A stretch of 64,000 nucleotides of DNA from Bolinopsis microptera (GCF_026151205.1 NC_087072.1:441501-505500); one strand, 5' to 3'; shown: positions 1-11,295, counted from the stretch's first letter. Program-made: numbers and translations. Notes: generated by a model from the sequence alone, not told the origin.

Positions 1-1090
1 TTGTAACATCACACCCTACTGGGGAGCCGGATGCAGACCCGGACCAGATCCCCACAGTGACTATATTCGGAGGGAGCCCGGCTAAACCCAAGGAGTTCCC
101 ATGGAACGTGCTGATAGAGTTTAGCAAGGGGCGGTTCTGCGGAGGTTCCATCATCAGCAGAGAGTGGGTCCTCACAGCGGGGCATTGTCTCCTCGATAAC
201 TTCTACCAGCGCTGCAACAACAGACTGGACCCGGGCTGCAACACCATGTCTAAGAACGATGTGAGGAAGGTGATCGCTGGGATGTACGACAGAGACTCCA
301 ACAACGAGCAGAGACAGATCAGAACAGCTACCGACCTCATACTGCACCCTTACTTCACCTCTCAGGTACTAGTTACCATAGTTACCATAGCTACACTACT
401 AGTTACCATAGTTACACTAGAACTTAATATAGTTACACTACTAGTTACCATAGTTACACTACTAGTTACCATAGTTACACTACTAGTCACCATAGTTACA
501 CTACTAGTTACCATAGTTACACTACTAGTTACCATAGTTACACTACATAGTTACACTACTAGTTACCATAGTTACACTACTAGTACCTTATATGAGTTAT
601 ACTTCACCCTTACTTTTCCTCTCAGGCCACTTACATAGACTTCGATGTGGGACTAATCAAGGTAAACGAGCCCTTCACCTACAACGAGATGGTGAACAGA
701 GTGTGTCTACCTAAGGCAGGGGCGGGCACTCTGGTGGGCAACCAGAAACTAGAGATCTCAGGCTGGGGTAAAACCAACTCCTCGAGTGACTCGTCCATCA
801 TGTTGAAGACCAAGGTTCCGTACGTGAGCAGGGAAGTGTGTAACGAGGACAGATCGTACGGAGGGGTGGTTACAGAGACTATGTTCTGTGCTGGCTTTCA
901 GGCGGGGAGAAAGGACGCGTGTCAGGGAGACAGTGGGGGTCCGCTCGTCTACCTGGGCTCTAACGGTACCTTCGAGCAGGGCGGCATTATCAGCTGGGGG
1001 CGGTACTGTGCCGCCGAGAACTTTTACGGGGTTTACACGAACTTGCCCTACTTTTACGATTGGATCATGAACTATATAATTGAGAACTAA
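1..1090 (+). CDS. Trypsin-like serine protease, 5'-truncated by window edge
   Basis: Two exons are visible: about 3-365 and 626-1090 (stop TAA), joined in phase 0 across an intron of 260 bp. The protein shows the activation-type start IFGGSPAKPKEFPWN, the catalytic His in TAGHC (exon 1), Asp in DFDVGLI and Ser in GDSGGP (exon 2), and an Asp six residues before that Ser (DACQGDSGGP), which in this S1 family predicts cleavage after Lys/Arg. Paired Cys residues fit an extracellular chymotrypsin fold. The reading frame is open to the window start, so the signal peptide or further N-terminal modules lie outside. A polyadenylation signal AATAAA is at 1375-1380. The gene is convergent with the LDLa gene on the other strand. 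Exon 1 ends and the intron ends with nearly the same 23 bases (see findings). The family is certain; the substrate is unknown. Confidence 0.93.
366..625 (+). repeat. Minisatellite filling the trypsin intron
   Basis: The intron is almost wholly made of a roughly 20-bp unit around CTAGTTACCATAGTTACACTA. It begins GTACTAG and ends TTTTCCTCTCAG. The intron has no stop in the frame read through from exon 1 until its end, so an open frame runs across it, but the repeat peptide is not protease-like. Confidence 0.9.
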
Positions 1091-1465
1091 GTAAAAGCTT
1101 ACCCGTTACCATAGTAACTGCAGCAGTTAACCTGGGACTCCCGGAATTGAAGTAGTGCCTGTTGTTCCTGATGCTGGCACTAATCTTGTGACTTTTAACG
1201 GATGCGTGTCAGGGCACAGGGAACATGCCTAATTAATCAACTGATTAGGGTTCTAAGAATTGAGAAAATGATTGCAGTAATGAGTAAATAATTTAAGAAT
1301 TTGGAGACGTTAAATTATTTCCACATCTGAGTAGCATCAAGGCTGAATGCAGTGATTGACAAATGACAATGGGAAATAAAACTTTTAATTTGCTATATCT
1401 ATTCGTTACAAACATCAAAATCAACATAATCAATGAGAACTTAGAATAGCAAAAAATAAGTGTTT
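1091..1465. other. Convergent 3' UTR region
   Basis: No gene seen. It holds the protease 3' UTR with AATAAA at 1375-1380, and the end of the minus-strand LDLa gene transcript. The minus-strand gene has a sequence CAATAAAAAC overlapping its own stop codon. Confidence 0.6.
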
Positions 1466-4400
1466 TTATTGCACGACAGCTATCCGCATAGGTAATACAG
1501 TTCTACGTGTAAAACTCTTCAACATGCACCGTAGAATGAGGTAGCTAGTAAGGGACAGTATCCAGTACACAAGTAGTGAGATGAGACAGTGCAGGAAGTG
1601 TTGTTCACTTTCACAGAATAGTTCATCATTCTGGTCGTACTTACACTCACCACCTCTGTAAATATAAAGTTACCATGGTTTAACCTCTGTAAAAATTAAT
1701 GTTAGAAAAAGTCTAATAAACGATGCACTGAGCGTGTCATTAAAAGAAGTTCAATTAAAGTTATTGGACAAGGTTACCATGGTTACTGCAGCAGGTTATT
1801 ATGGTAACTGCACAAGGATACTATGGTAACTGCAGCAGGTTATTATGGTAACTGCACAAGGATACTGTCGTTACTGCACAGGGTTACCATGAAAACTGCA
1901 CAAGGTTACTATGGTAACTGCACAAGGTTACCATGGTAACTGCAAGGTTACCATGATAACTGCAGTAGGTTATTATGGTAACTGCACAAGGATACCATGG
2001 TAACTGCAGCAGGTTACCATGGTAACTGCAGCAGGTTATTATGGTAACTGCACAAGGTTACTATGGTAACTGTAAAAGGTTACTATGGTAACTGCACAAG
2101 GTTACCATGGTAACTGCAGCAGGTTATTATGGTAACTGCGCAAGAATACCATGGTAACTTCAGCAGGTTATCATGGTAACTGCACAAGGATACCATGGTA
2201 ACTGCAGCAGGTTACCATGGTAACTGCAAGGTTACCATGGTAACTGCAGCAGGTCACCATGGTAACTGCAGCAGGTTACCATGGTAACTGCAGCAGGTTA
2301 TTATGATAACTGCAGCAGGTTATTATGGTAACTGCACAAGGATACCATGGTAACTGCACATGGTTACCATGAAAACTGAACAAAGTTACTATGGTAACTG
2401 CACAAGGTTACCATGGTAACTGCAGCAGGGTATTATGGTAACTGCACAAGGTTACTATTGTAACTGCAAGGTTACTATGGTAACTGCACAAGGTTACCAT
2501 GGTAACTGCAGCAGGTTATTATGGTAACTGCGCAAGGATACCATGGTAACTTCAGCAGGTTATCATGGTAACTGCACAAGGATACCATGGTAACTGCAGC
2601 AGGTTACCATGGTAACTGCAGGCTGCAGCAGGTTACCATGGTAACTGAAAGGTTACCATGGTAACTGCAAGGTTACCATGGTAACTGCAGCAGGTTACCA
2701 TGGTAACTGCAGCAGGTCACCATGGTAACTGCAGCAGGTTACCATGGTAACTGCAGCAGGTTATTATGGTAACTGCACAAGGATACCATGGTAACTGCAC
2801 ATGGTTACCATGAAAACTGAACAAAGTTACTATGGTAACTGCACAAGGTTACCATGGTAACTGCAGCAGGGTATTATGGTAACTGCACAAGGTTACTATT
2901 GTAACTGCAAGGTTACTATGGTAACTGCACAAGGTTACCATGGTAACTGCAGCAGGTTATTATGGTAACTGAACAAGGATACCATGGTAACTGCACAAGG
3001 TTACTATGGTAACTGCAGCAGGTTACTATGGTAACTGCAGCAGGTTACCATGGTAACTGCAGCAGGTTATTATGGTAACTACACAAGGTTACTATGGTAA
3101 CTGCAAGGTTACCATGATAACTGCACAAGGTTACCATGGTTACAGGTGTTGATCTGTTGTTAATGATGAGGTCCAAAATCCAAATATTCATAAGTCTCTA
3201 ATAATTTTTACGGACATAATATATGGCGATCTTGAGGTTTTTACAGACTGACAACTTTTATTCCTGTCATCTTAAAATAAGAATAATTTGAACTAATATT
3301 AAACCTGCTGAACGACTTATGCGCCTGATGAGTCTAAATGAAAAAGAAAAAAGAATAGATGTGGATTCTCGTGGGGAGGTGAGGTACATTTGTTCGTGAT
3401 TGGACGGATCGGCGTTTTTTTAGATCACTTGACATAACACCTCTATTGCTATTGGTCGCTCGGGATCACGGAGCACATAGCTGCCCGTCGTTCAGAATAA
3501 ATTTAATTCAGTTGTTATCACGATTGTTGCTCACCAAAATGAGTTGCTCGCCTGCGGTGTGTTTTCGTACTCTGCTCTTCACTCAAGTTGCAAAACTGCA
3601 ATAAACATATTATTGCAACGAACATTTCTCTCTGAAAATTCTGTTAGTACCTGTTCGATCAGTTAAGGTGACGATTGCCTAAATATTTCGGTTTCAGCTT
3701 AACCCCCTCGGTCATGAGTAGAACCAAAGGATCAAAGTATATGTTGCTGGTTGCTCTTATTAACTGAAAAACATCAATTTTGAGGGATAAGGAAGTGTTT
3801 GTGGGTTCTAAAACCTAGTTAAATCGATTTCTCGTGCAACTTTATGTCAAGAACAGTCATCAAAATGAGTTAATAAAAAGTTCGATTTCTCGGTTATTTT
3901 TAAGCTTTCGTTCAGAAAATAATTCGGGATTTTCAAAGGGGGGTTACAAGAAGGAGTTACAAGCGTTACAAGCGTTACATAATACAAAATGTGCATCACC
4001 TCTTGATCCTGCTGAACAGAACCTCCACCTTAAAAGTAAACAAATGTACCTCAAGCTCACCTCGGCACCTCCCCACGAGAATCCACATCTATAATAGTAA
4101 AGGGGTATAAACATAAACATGATAAAGGTTGACTGAATTAATATTAACTATAGAACTTACTCCTGACAGCAGATAGTACCGCAACAAAAGTGATCCTCTT
4201 CACAGCACTGAGTATGTTCCTGAGCATTCTCATCTTGTTGCCATGACAACTGGTCCGGTTCCCCAGCACTCTTCTTTTGTAACCATGACAACTGGTCCGG
4301 TTCCCCAGCACTCTTCTTTTGTAACCATGACAACTGGTCCGGTTCCCCAGCACTCTTCTTTTGTAACCATGACAACTGGTCCGGTTCCCCAGCACTCTTC

Positions 4401-7400
4401 TTTTGTAACCATGACAACTGGTCAGGTCCCTCAGAACGCTTACAGCATTTCCCCTTTTGCTGTTCTGTGTGATATCGTGTTTTAGCGGGGGGCGGGGGGG
4501 GGGGGGGACCCTTCCAGCTCCAGCTGGGAAGTTTCCCTATTCTTATATTGAAATATTATGATGTATTAGGGATTATTATTCCATTTGTAAATACAGACGA
4601 TTTGTACAATTTAAGACTTTTAGCCTCTGATAGAGCGGGATGGAAGAAGTTGTTATAGTTTGTGTATCAGTTTTTCTTTTTTTTCTGGCTACTTATCAGA
4701 TCTTTAACATGTTCATTTATGTTCTATTTTTGATTTGAATAAAGTTATATAATAATAATTAGGGAGCAGTGAATTAACAAACCTCCGCAGTTTTGTTCGT
4801 CTGACTGGTCAGAACACTGTGGATAGCCGTCACACCTCTCATCTTCATAAATACAATTCTCACCGTCACTACACTTAAACCGGTCGTTCGAACATGTGTA
4901 ATCTGAGAGACACGATTTATGATATTATTATCAATACAAGGAAAAATCAAGATCAACGTCAAAATTGAGACTTTTGATTAAATACAGTCTGGTGTATGTC
5001 AGTAGCATGTGTGTAGTGTGTTTATAATCTGAGCACCTTCACAGTCAGCTTCATCGGTCCCATCTTTACAATCCTTTATCCCATCACACACCATACTCTC
5101 GTAAATACACTGTACAGAGTCTGAGCATCTTCTTTGGTCTCCATACGAGCAGGAATCTGAAGACACAATTAATTAACATAATTAACATAATTAACATAAT
5201 TAACATAATTAACATAATTAACATAATTAACATAATTAACATAATTAATTAATTAACATACTCAGACAAATGTGCGCAGATAGAAATACAGAAATACTCT
5301 GTAGTCGGACTAACTTATCGGACTTTATTTGGTCGGAGATTACGTGAGCCCTGACGTAATTTCATCCCGCCCAAAAAAGGTCCGATAAGGTATAATATCA
5401 GTTTTAGTATTTAAACGAGCAATGAGCACATTGTTTATTCCCCAGCTCCAGCTGGGAAGTTTCCCTATTCTTATATTGAAATATTATGATGTATTAGGGA
5501 TTATTATTCCATTTGTAAATACAGACGATTTGTACAATTTAAGACTTTTAGCCTCTGATAGAGCGGGATGGAAGAAATTGTTATAGTTTGTGTATCAGTT
5601 TTTCTTTCTTTTTTCTGGCTACTTATCAGATCTTTAACATGTTCATTTATGTTCTATTTTTGATTTGAATAAAGTTATATAATAATAATTAGGGAGCAGT
5701 GAATTAACAAACCTCCGCAGTTTTGTTCGTCTGACTGGTCAGAACACTGTGGATAGCCGTCACACCTCTCATCTTCATAAATACATTTCTCACCGTCGCT
5801 ACACTCAAACCGGTCGTGCGAACATGACGTGTAATCTGAGGGAGTGCGAACATGTGTAATCTGAGGGAGTGCGAACATGTGTAATCTGAGGGAGTGCGAA
5901 CATGTGTAATCTGAGGGAGTGCGAACATGTGTAATCTGAGAGAGTGCGAACATGTGTAATCTGAGAGACACGATTTATGATATTATTATCAATACAAGGA
6001 AGAATCAAGATCAACGTCAAAATTCAGACTGTTGATTAAATACAGTGTAGTGTATGTATGTAGCATGTGTGTACTGTGTAGTGTGTTTATAATCTGAGCA
6101 CCTTCACAGTCAGCTTCATCGGACCCATCTTTACAATCCTTTATCCCATCACACACCATACTCTCGTAAATACACTGTACAGAGTCTGAGCATCTTCTTT
6201 GGTCTCCATCCGAACAGGAATCTGAAGACACAATTAATTAACATAATTAACATAATTAATTGATTAACATACTCAGACAAATGTGCGCAGATAGAAAATA
6301 TACAGAATTACTCTGTAGTCGGATTAACTTATAAACTTACCGGACTTTATTTGAGATTACGTGAGCCCTGAAGTAATTTCATCCCGCCCAAAAAAGGTCC
6401 GATAAGGTATAATGTCAGTTTTAGTATTTAAACAGGTAAGGATAAGGTTTCCTGTGTTTGCAAGAATATCTTGAGTTCGGCTGCTTAAAATTGGCCCAAA
6501 ATTTCACCGATTATCCGTCTCCTGGCCATACAAATGTGTGAAAAGTTTCAGTAAAGTGCGATTTGTAAGTCTCGAGATATGGGCCTGCGATATTGACCCT
6601 GAGATAGGGTTTTCGGGTTTTCAAGGAATATCTTGAGTTCGGCTGCTTACAATTTGCCCAAAATCTCACCGATTATCCGTGTCCTGGCCATACAGCGATG
6701 TGAAAAGTTTGAAGAAAGTGGGACTTTTGAGTCTCGAGATATGCGCCTTTGTGACCCCCAAAATTGCCCCTTTGGATAAGGTTTCCTGTGTTTGCAAACA
6801 TATCTTGAGTTTGGCTGCTTTAAATTGGCCGAAAATTTCACCGATTATCCGTCTCCTGGCCATACAAATGTGTGAAAAGTTTGAGTAAAGTGCGATTTGT
6901 AAGTCTCGAGATATGGGCCTGCGATATTGGCCTGAGATGGGGTTTTCGGGTTTTCGGGTTTTCAAGGAGTTAAACGAGCAATGAGCAATTTTTTTATTCC
7001 CCAGCTCCAGCTGGGAAGTTTCCCTATTCTTTATACATTGAAATATTATCTGAGGGAGTGCGAACATGTGTAATCTGAGGGAGTGCGAACATGTGTAATC
7101 TGAGGGAGTGCAAACATGTGTAATCTGAGAGAGTACGAACATGTGTAATCTGAGGGAGTGCGAACATGTGTAATCTGAGAGACACGATTTATGATATTAT
7201 CATCAATACAAGGAAGAATCAAGATCAACGTCAAAATTCAGACTTGATTAAATACAGTCTGGTGTATGTATGCAACATGTGTGTAGTGTGGATAATAATC
7301 TGAGCACCTTCACAGTCAGCTTCATCGGACCCATCTTTACAATCCTTTATCCCATCACAGACCATACTCTCGTAAATACACTGTACAGAGTCTGAGCATC

Positions 7401-7722
7401 TTCTTTGGTCTCCATCCGAACAGGAATCTGAAGACACAATTAATTAACATAATTAACATAATTAATTGATTAACATACTCAGACAAATGTGCGCAGATAG
7501 AAATACAGAATTACTCTGTAGTCGGATTAACTTATCGGAATTTATTTGGTCGGAGATTACGTGAGCCCTGACGTAATTTCATCCCGCCCAAAAAAGGTCC
7601 GATAAGGTATAATCAATAATGTCAGTTTTAGTATTTAAAAGAGCAATGAGCACTTTGTTTATTCGTGGAAAATCAACTTACCAGACGACAAATCGTGATT
7701 AGCAGTCGAGTGATTGAACAAT
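1466..7722 (-). CDS. Multi-LDLa, CC-rich single-pass membrane protein (Shisa/STMC6-like), 5' end uncertain
   Basis: Minus-strand exons with matching phases: 7682-7722 (small linker, phase 2 to 1, tentative); LDLa exons 7308-7427, 6102-6221, 5713-5835, 5037-5156, 4783-4902 (each phase 1-1, 120-123 nt, six Cys with the acidic SDE motif, e.g. [16 protein letters not shown] and [16 protein letters not shown]); a Cys-rich exon 4161-4464 (phase 1 to 2) with KCCKR and [14 protein letters not shown]; and the terminal exon 1466-1655 with [14 protein letters not shown], a hydrophobic TM helix ([20 protein letters not shown]) and a short basic tail. LDLa modules bind Ca2+ and ligands outside the cell; FCCG..CC before a TM is the hallmark of Shisa/STMC6-type adaptors (inference). 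LDLa exons alternate in two types, B then A, through tandem duplication; the third A exon is missing. No convincing signal-peptide exon was found upstream. Confidence 0.75.
1745..3146. repeat. X-box (RFX-motif) minisatellite, about 1.4 kb
   Basis: About 60 imperfect units of 17-23 bp of the form GGTTACCATGGTAACTGCAGCA or GGTTATTATGGTAACTGCACAA. The core GTTACCATGGTAAC is a perfect 14-bp palindrome matching the RFX-factor X-box consensus (GTNRCC, 0-3 N, RGYAAC). A longer block (about 2300-2500) is nearly repeated at about 2740-2960, showing secondary duplication. The array sits in the last intron of the LDLa membrane-protein gene. Confidence 0.95.
3358..4089. mobile_element. TIR element (MITE-like) with TA target duplication
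   Basis: The ends are inverted copies: GATGTGGATTCTCGTGGGGA at 3358 and its reverse complement ending at 4089, followed inward by a second matched block (AGGTACATTTGTT at about 3382; AACAAATGTACCT at about 4038). TA flanks both ends, as for Tc1/mariner-type elements. Open frames inside (e.g. 3834-4094) look like nothing known. It lies within the last intron of the LDLa gene. Confidence 0.7.
4230..4427 (-). repeat. In-frame 42-bp coding repeat inside the CC-rich exon
   Basis: Four to five copies of a 42-bp unit encode [14 protein letters not shown] on the minus strand, between the first CC pair (KCCKR) and the [10 protein letters not shown] module of the LDLa gene. As 42 is a multiple of 3, the frame is kept, giving a length-variable spacer. 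Confidence 0.85.
5820..5970 (-). repeat. 25-bp repeat duplicating an LDLa splice acceptor
   Basis: Five to six copies of a 25-bp unit (plus strand GAGGGAGTGCGAACATGTGTAATCT). On the minus strand each unit reads CCCTCAG/ATTACACATGTTCG, that is, the 3' splice site plus the first codons (YTCS) of the A-type LDLa exon at 5713-5835. Confidence 0.85.
6434..6975. mobile_element. Insertion of three 165-bp repeats with TTAAAC target duplication
   Basis: Compared with the parallel copies at 5410 and 7640, this duplication unit is interrupted between two copies of TTAAAC (6428-6433 and 6970-6975). The insert consists of three tandem units of about 160-170 bp containing TATCTTGAGTTCGGCTGCTT and TCTCGAGATATGGGCCTGCG. 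No TIR or ORF was recognised. Confidence 0.65.
7048..7180 (-). pseudogene. Orphan LDLa acceptor array; LDLa A-type exon deleted
   Basis: Five copies of the same 25-bp acceptor repeat as at 5820-5970 directly abut intron sequence GAAATATTATCTGAGGG. The 120-nt exon body expected downstream on the minus strand is absent, so this third copy has splice acceptors without an exon. Confidence 0.75.
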
Positions 7723-7728
7723 CTGAAA

Positions 7729-7952
<224 letters not shown>

Positions 7953-8539
7953 CGCACAAGGGTACGTGTCGCACTACAGTACGGGAACCTAACTCACGTT
8001 ATCACGATAAGTATCAAACAGACACACATGTTGTCCAAGTTGTCTGTTCGTTTGTCTGTTCGTCTGTAACCACTGTTCTATTATTAGCTAGGTCCCTTTG
8101 TTCTTCAAGTCCTCATGACATAACCTGTCAGGAAGTTATTGGACAAGGTTACCATGGTAACTGCAGCAGGTTATCATGGTAACTGCAATGCGAATCAAGG
8201 CTAAACGTTTGTTGGAGCAAAGAAGAGATATCTTACCTGAAAATGGGTTACAATCATTGATGCGATGGAAGTTAAAATTTATCTCATTTTTATCAAAACT
8301 AAAAATGAACCTTTGTACGGCACTTTGAGTCATGGATCGGGAAAAAATCAAAAACAACAATAAGATATGTTTAAAAGTAACATAAAAGTGAATCCACGGT
8401 ACAAAATTGACAGAAATATCAAACTGATTAATTCAATTAAAGTACAATATATAAATATTTCAAATTAATGTAACCTTATGCATAATAACAAATTATTAAA
8501 ATAATAAAAGCTGACAAACAATAAAGTTTAACGGTTTTC
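7953..8539. other. Gap between two CC-rich genes
   Basis: Contains at 8136-8187 a short relic of the X-box repeat with the same left edge (GTTATTGGACAAGGTTACCA) as the main array at 1758. A splice-donor-like CAG/GTAAGA ends an open stretch at 8234-8360 on the minus strand, but it does not fit the phase expected for a signal-peptide exon. Otherwise AT-rich with nothing recognised. Confidence 0.4.
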
Positions 8540-9216
8540 TCAAACAGGCTCCTCTATCCTGGTGTTGTTATTGTACAGACGATGAGAACAGAACAGATAA
8601 CTAAGAAGAGACAACGCCCACAAAACACCCGCGAACACGAAGGGAATCCAGTTCTTGTTCTCGCACTTTAACATCCCTGACTCTTCGTCCAGAACACATT
8701 TGTCGCTCCTAGGGGTGGTTAAGTGTTAAACATTTGTCGCTCCTAGGGGTGGTTAAGTGTTAAACATTTGTCGCCACTATAGTGCACTATAGGGTGCACT
8801 ACTAGGGTCTTTCCTTGAAATATTTCACAGTAGATGTGACAAGTCACTGAGAATGGCACAAGACACGATTGAGGTACTCAAAGTTCTATTCCCAAAGAAA
8901 GCTTTGATATTTAACAGGAAATCATCAGAATATAAAAAGATATTTTGGAATAGTTTTGAAGAGGAACTTTTCTGCCGTCCCTTTGACCAAAATTTCGCGG
9001 TTTTGACCGATTTTTGTTGTTGACCGAATTGATGCTTAGGTGGTTAAATGTAAAGCATCGGTCACTTAAAATATATTCAAGAACCAAGATGGGAAATGCA
9101 GAATAGTAAAAAAACTTACTCATAACAACATATAGACTGTACGAAGTTCATACAACATTTCATTGCGGGAGAACAGCACAAGTGAGGGTAAACTTGACTT
9201 CCACAACACTCCCACC
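8540..9216 (-). CDS. CC-rich single-pass membrane protein (Shisa/STMC6-like), C-terminal two exons
   Basis: Exon 9120-9216 (phase 1 to 2) encodes WECCGSQVYPHLCC, KCCMNF and SICCYE; exon 8540-8708 (phase 2 to stop TGA) encodes KCVLDEESGMLKCENKNW, a TM helix (IPFVFAGVLWALSLLSYLF) and the short tail SHRLYNNNTRIEEPV. Domain order, Cys spacing before the membrane and both intron phases equal those of the genes at 1466-7722 and 41557-43325, so the three are paralogues. The 5' exons are not adjacent: upstream on the minus strand lies the Gypsy element and 10.5 kb of satellite derived from this gene's own exon edge. The gene may be disrupted, or may have a very long intron reaching beyond 28.8 kb. 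Confidence 0.75.
8697..8772 (-). repeat. Tandem duplication of a splice acceptor
   Basis: A 38-bp unit containing CATTTGTCGCTCCTAGGGGTGG occurs about twice and starts a third time. On the minus strand each copy gives CCACCCCTAG/GAGCGACAAATG, the acceptor and first codons of the TM exon 8540-8708. Confidence 0.8.
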
Positions 9217-9301
9217 CTGAGTCACAGCACCCTGAACCTACACCTGAGGGGGCACAAGTCAGGGTAAACTTTACTTCCACAACACTCCCACCCTGAGTCA
9301 C
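9180..9301 (-). repeat. Left fragment of the 76-bp satellite
   Basis: About 1.5 units of the same 76-bp repeat found at 17413-28835. The first part merges with real coding sequence of the exon 9120-9216. The Gypsy element begins immediately after. Confidence 0.85.
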
Positions 9302-9304
9302 TAG

Positions 9305-11295
9305 TGTAAAATAAGGTAGGCACCAGAACAGTCCTCCCGAGGCGTACCAATGGTATACAGTGCCTGCTCACAAGTCTCTCACTACACACTATACTCTCAG
9401 TCGTCGTAGCGACTGACAACTGCAATAACTCACAATAACTAAGTATTGAACTCTACGTTAATACGACAATCACGATAACTTGTATTGCCAATTACTCTGA
9501 TATGACTACTACATACATGCAACTAAGTGCGGTACTGTGAATCAAACGGTTCAAATGCTACAATTCGGTCCTAAGCTAGAGTTGAACAAAGGAAACAGTT
9601 GAATCGAGTAATAACGTTCGAATGATGAATATAAAGATATTATCAACAATCACAACTTAAACTGTGGCAAGACGGGCCACGTTTGGCGTTCTAGATCAGC
9701 GGTTAACACTTTGATTAAACACGTCACCTAAAGAGCTTTTCCAGAACTAATCCTAACGTGTCCAGAAATGCGTTATCGACACGCGCCACGTGATACCACG
9801 TGGTCACTTAACTACCTAAATCTACACTCATTACTAACGGTCATAATAATCACTAAATTACAATCTACACAACTGCTAAAACTACTCTAAAACTGCAGCC
9901 TACATATTACACTATATCCCCCGGGAAAATTTAATCGATTTCGTCAATATCTCCAGGAGGTATTGACAAATTCGACTAAATCCCCCCTACCTACTACATC
10001 CTTTAAAAAAATCCTAAAACTCCCTCTTAAACAAACTACCCTAAAAAATTTACACGTGCTACAAAAATATAAAATTTTTAAAAAAATACGTGTACCATCA
10101 CGTACCAAATCTGAATAATTAAAACTACACGTGAAATCTCACGTGACACAATACAAATAAATTATAAAAACTAACGTGATACACTTCACGTTACAAACTT
10201 CAACTACTTCAAAATATTTACAAAACTTGCTACCCTACTAACTGTCCTTCTCCTAAACTGTCCCTCCTACTTCCCTTACTTCTTCTGCTGTTCTGTCGAA
10301 GTCGTAGCACCGTCTACCATCCACCGTCTCTGTCCACACCACCCGTTGTTGAACACGTCCTCCACAACCATACTCCTAATCCAGGTACCGTACATCTAGG
10401 CACGAACCTACACTTACACCATTATTTCCGTACACCTAGTTACGAACATAACTTACACAATTATCTCCGTACACCTAGTTACGAACATAACTTGCATAAT
10501 TATCTCCGTACACCTAGTTACGAACATAACTTACACAATTATCTCCGTACACCTAGTTACGAACATAACTTGCATAATTATCTCCGTACACCTAGTTACG
10601 AACATAACTTACACAATTATCTCCGTACACCTAGTTACGAACATAACTTGCATAATTATCTCCGTACACCTAGTTACGAACATAACTTACACAATTATCT
10701 CCGTACACCTAGTTACGAACATAACTTGCATAATTATCTCCGTACACCTAGTTACGAACATAACTTACACAATTATCTCCGTACACCTAGTTACGAACAT
10801 AACTTGCATAATTATCTCCGTACACCTAGTTACGAACATAACTTACACAATTATCTCCGTACACCTAGTTACGAACTTCACATAAGTCACTGCAGACCGT
10901 CATATTTATAGATATGAAGTCAAATCATCTAGATTAAACCTTATCGGCACATGATAAATCCAGTCATCTAAAGGCAAACCTAGGCATCAGGAGCGATGCT
11001 CTACCGGAACTCAAGGTGACTCACGCTCTACTCTTCTCCACGGTTCAATCAACTACTCCACCTCTAGCAAACTCTCCACTCTCCAGGGTAGCAAGCCCTT
11101 CAAAATAAAAACCAGACATCACTCAACCATATCAACCGATAATAAGGACACCAGGCGAACCCTTAGCACGGCGGGAGATAAGAAATGCAACGATGACCAC
11201 CTTCCACAGGTTCCAGGTAGTCTGCAAAACATGACAAATCGTCGTATCTGCCCGAGCAACAGGTAGTTAACTGGCATCCCTTGACCAGCAATCCT
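9305..11295 (-). other. 3' noncoding part of the Gypsy element, including presumed 3' LTR
   Basis: No coding region. It contains many CACGTGA/TCACGTG palindromes (about 9790-10170), an inverted pair around 9945-9975 (TCAATA..CTCCAGGAGG..TATTGA), the 39-bp array (separate entry) and pyrimidine-rich plus-strand runs, i.e. polypurine on the element strand. Confidence 0.5.
10385..10880. repeat. 39-bp repeat organised as 78-bp dimers
   Basis: About 12 copies of a 39-bp unit ATCTCCGTACACCTAGTTAC... in which the variants ACACAA and GCATAA alternate strictly, so the true homogenised unit is a 78-bp dimer. As 39 is divisible by 3, a spurious ORF (HNYLRTPSYEHNL repeats) results. Confidence 0.93.

Larger units (their letters stand above)
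4514..7660. repeat. Segmental tandem duplication carrying LDLa exon pairs
   Basis: A unit of about 930 bp starts with CCAGCTCCAGCTGGGAAGTT at 4514, 5442 and 7001. Each unit normally carries one A-type LDLa exon, one B-type LDLa exon and AT-rich intron. Unit 3 lacks the A exon; unit 2 is followed by a 536-bp insertion. Within each unit a short array of ATAATTAAC (best at 5168-5250) lies beside the B exon acceptor. Confidence 0.88.

Noticed and set aside
8234..8360. Possible first exon of the LDLa gene ending at a CAG/GTAAGA donor
   Set aside because: No ATG with a signal peptide, and its phase (1) does not fit the phase-2 junction expected from the paralogue.
10492..10911. 139-aa open frame of HNYLRTPSYEHNL repeats
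   Set aside because: Arises only because a 39-bp repeat keeps frame; no gene context, and it is antisense in the Gypsy noncoding region.
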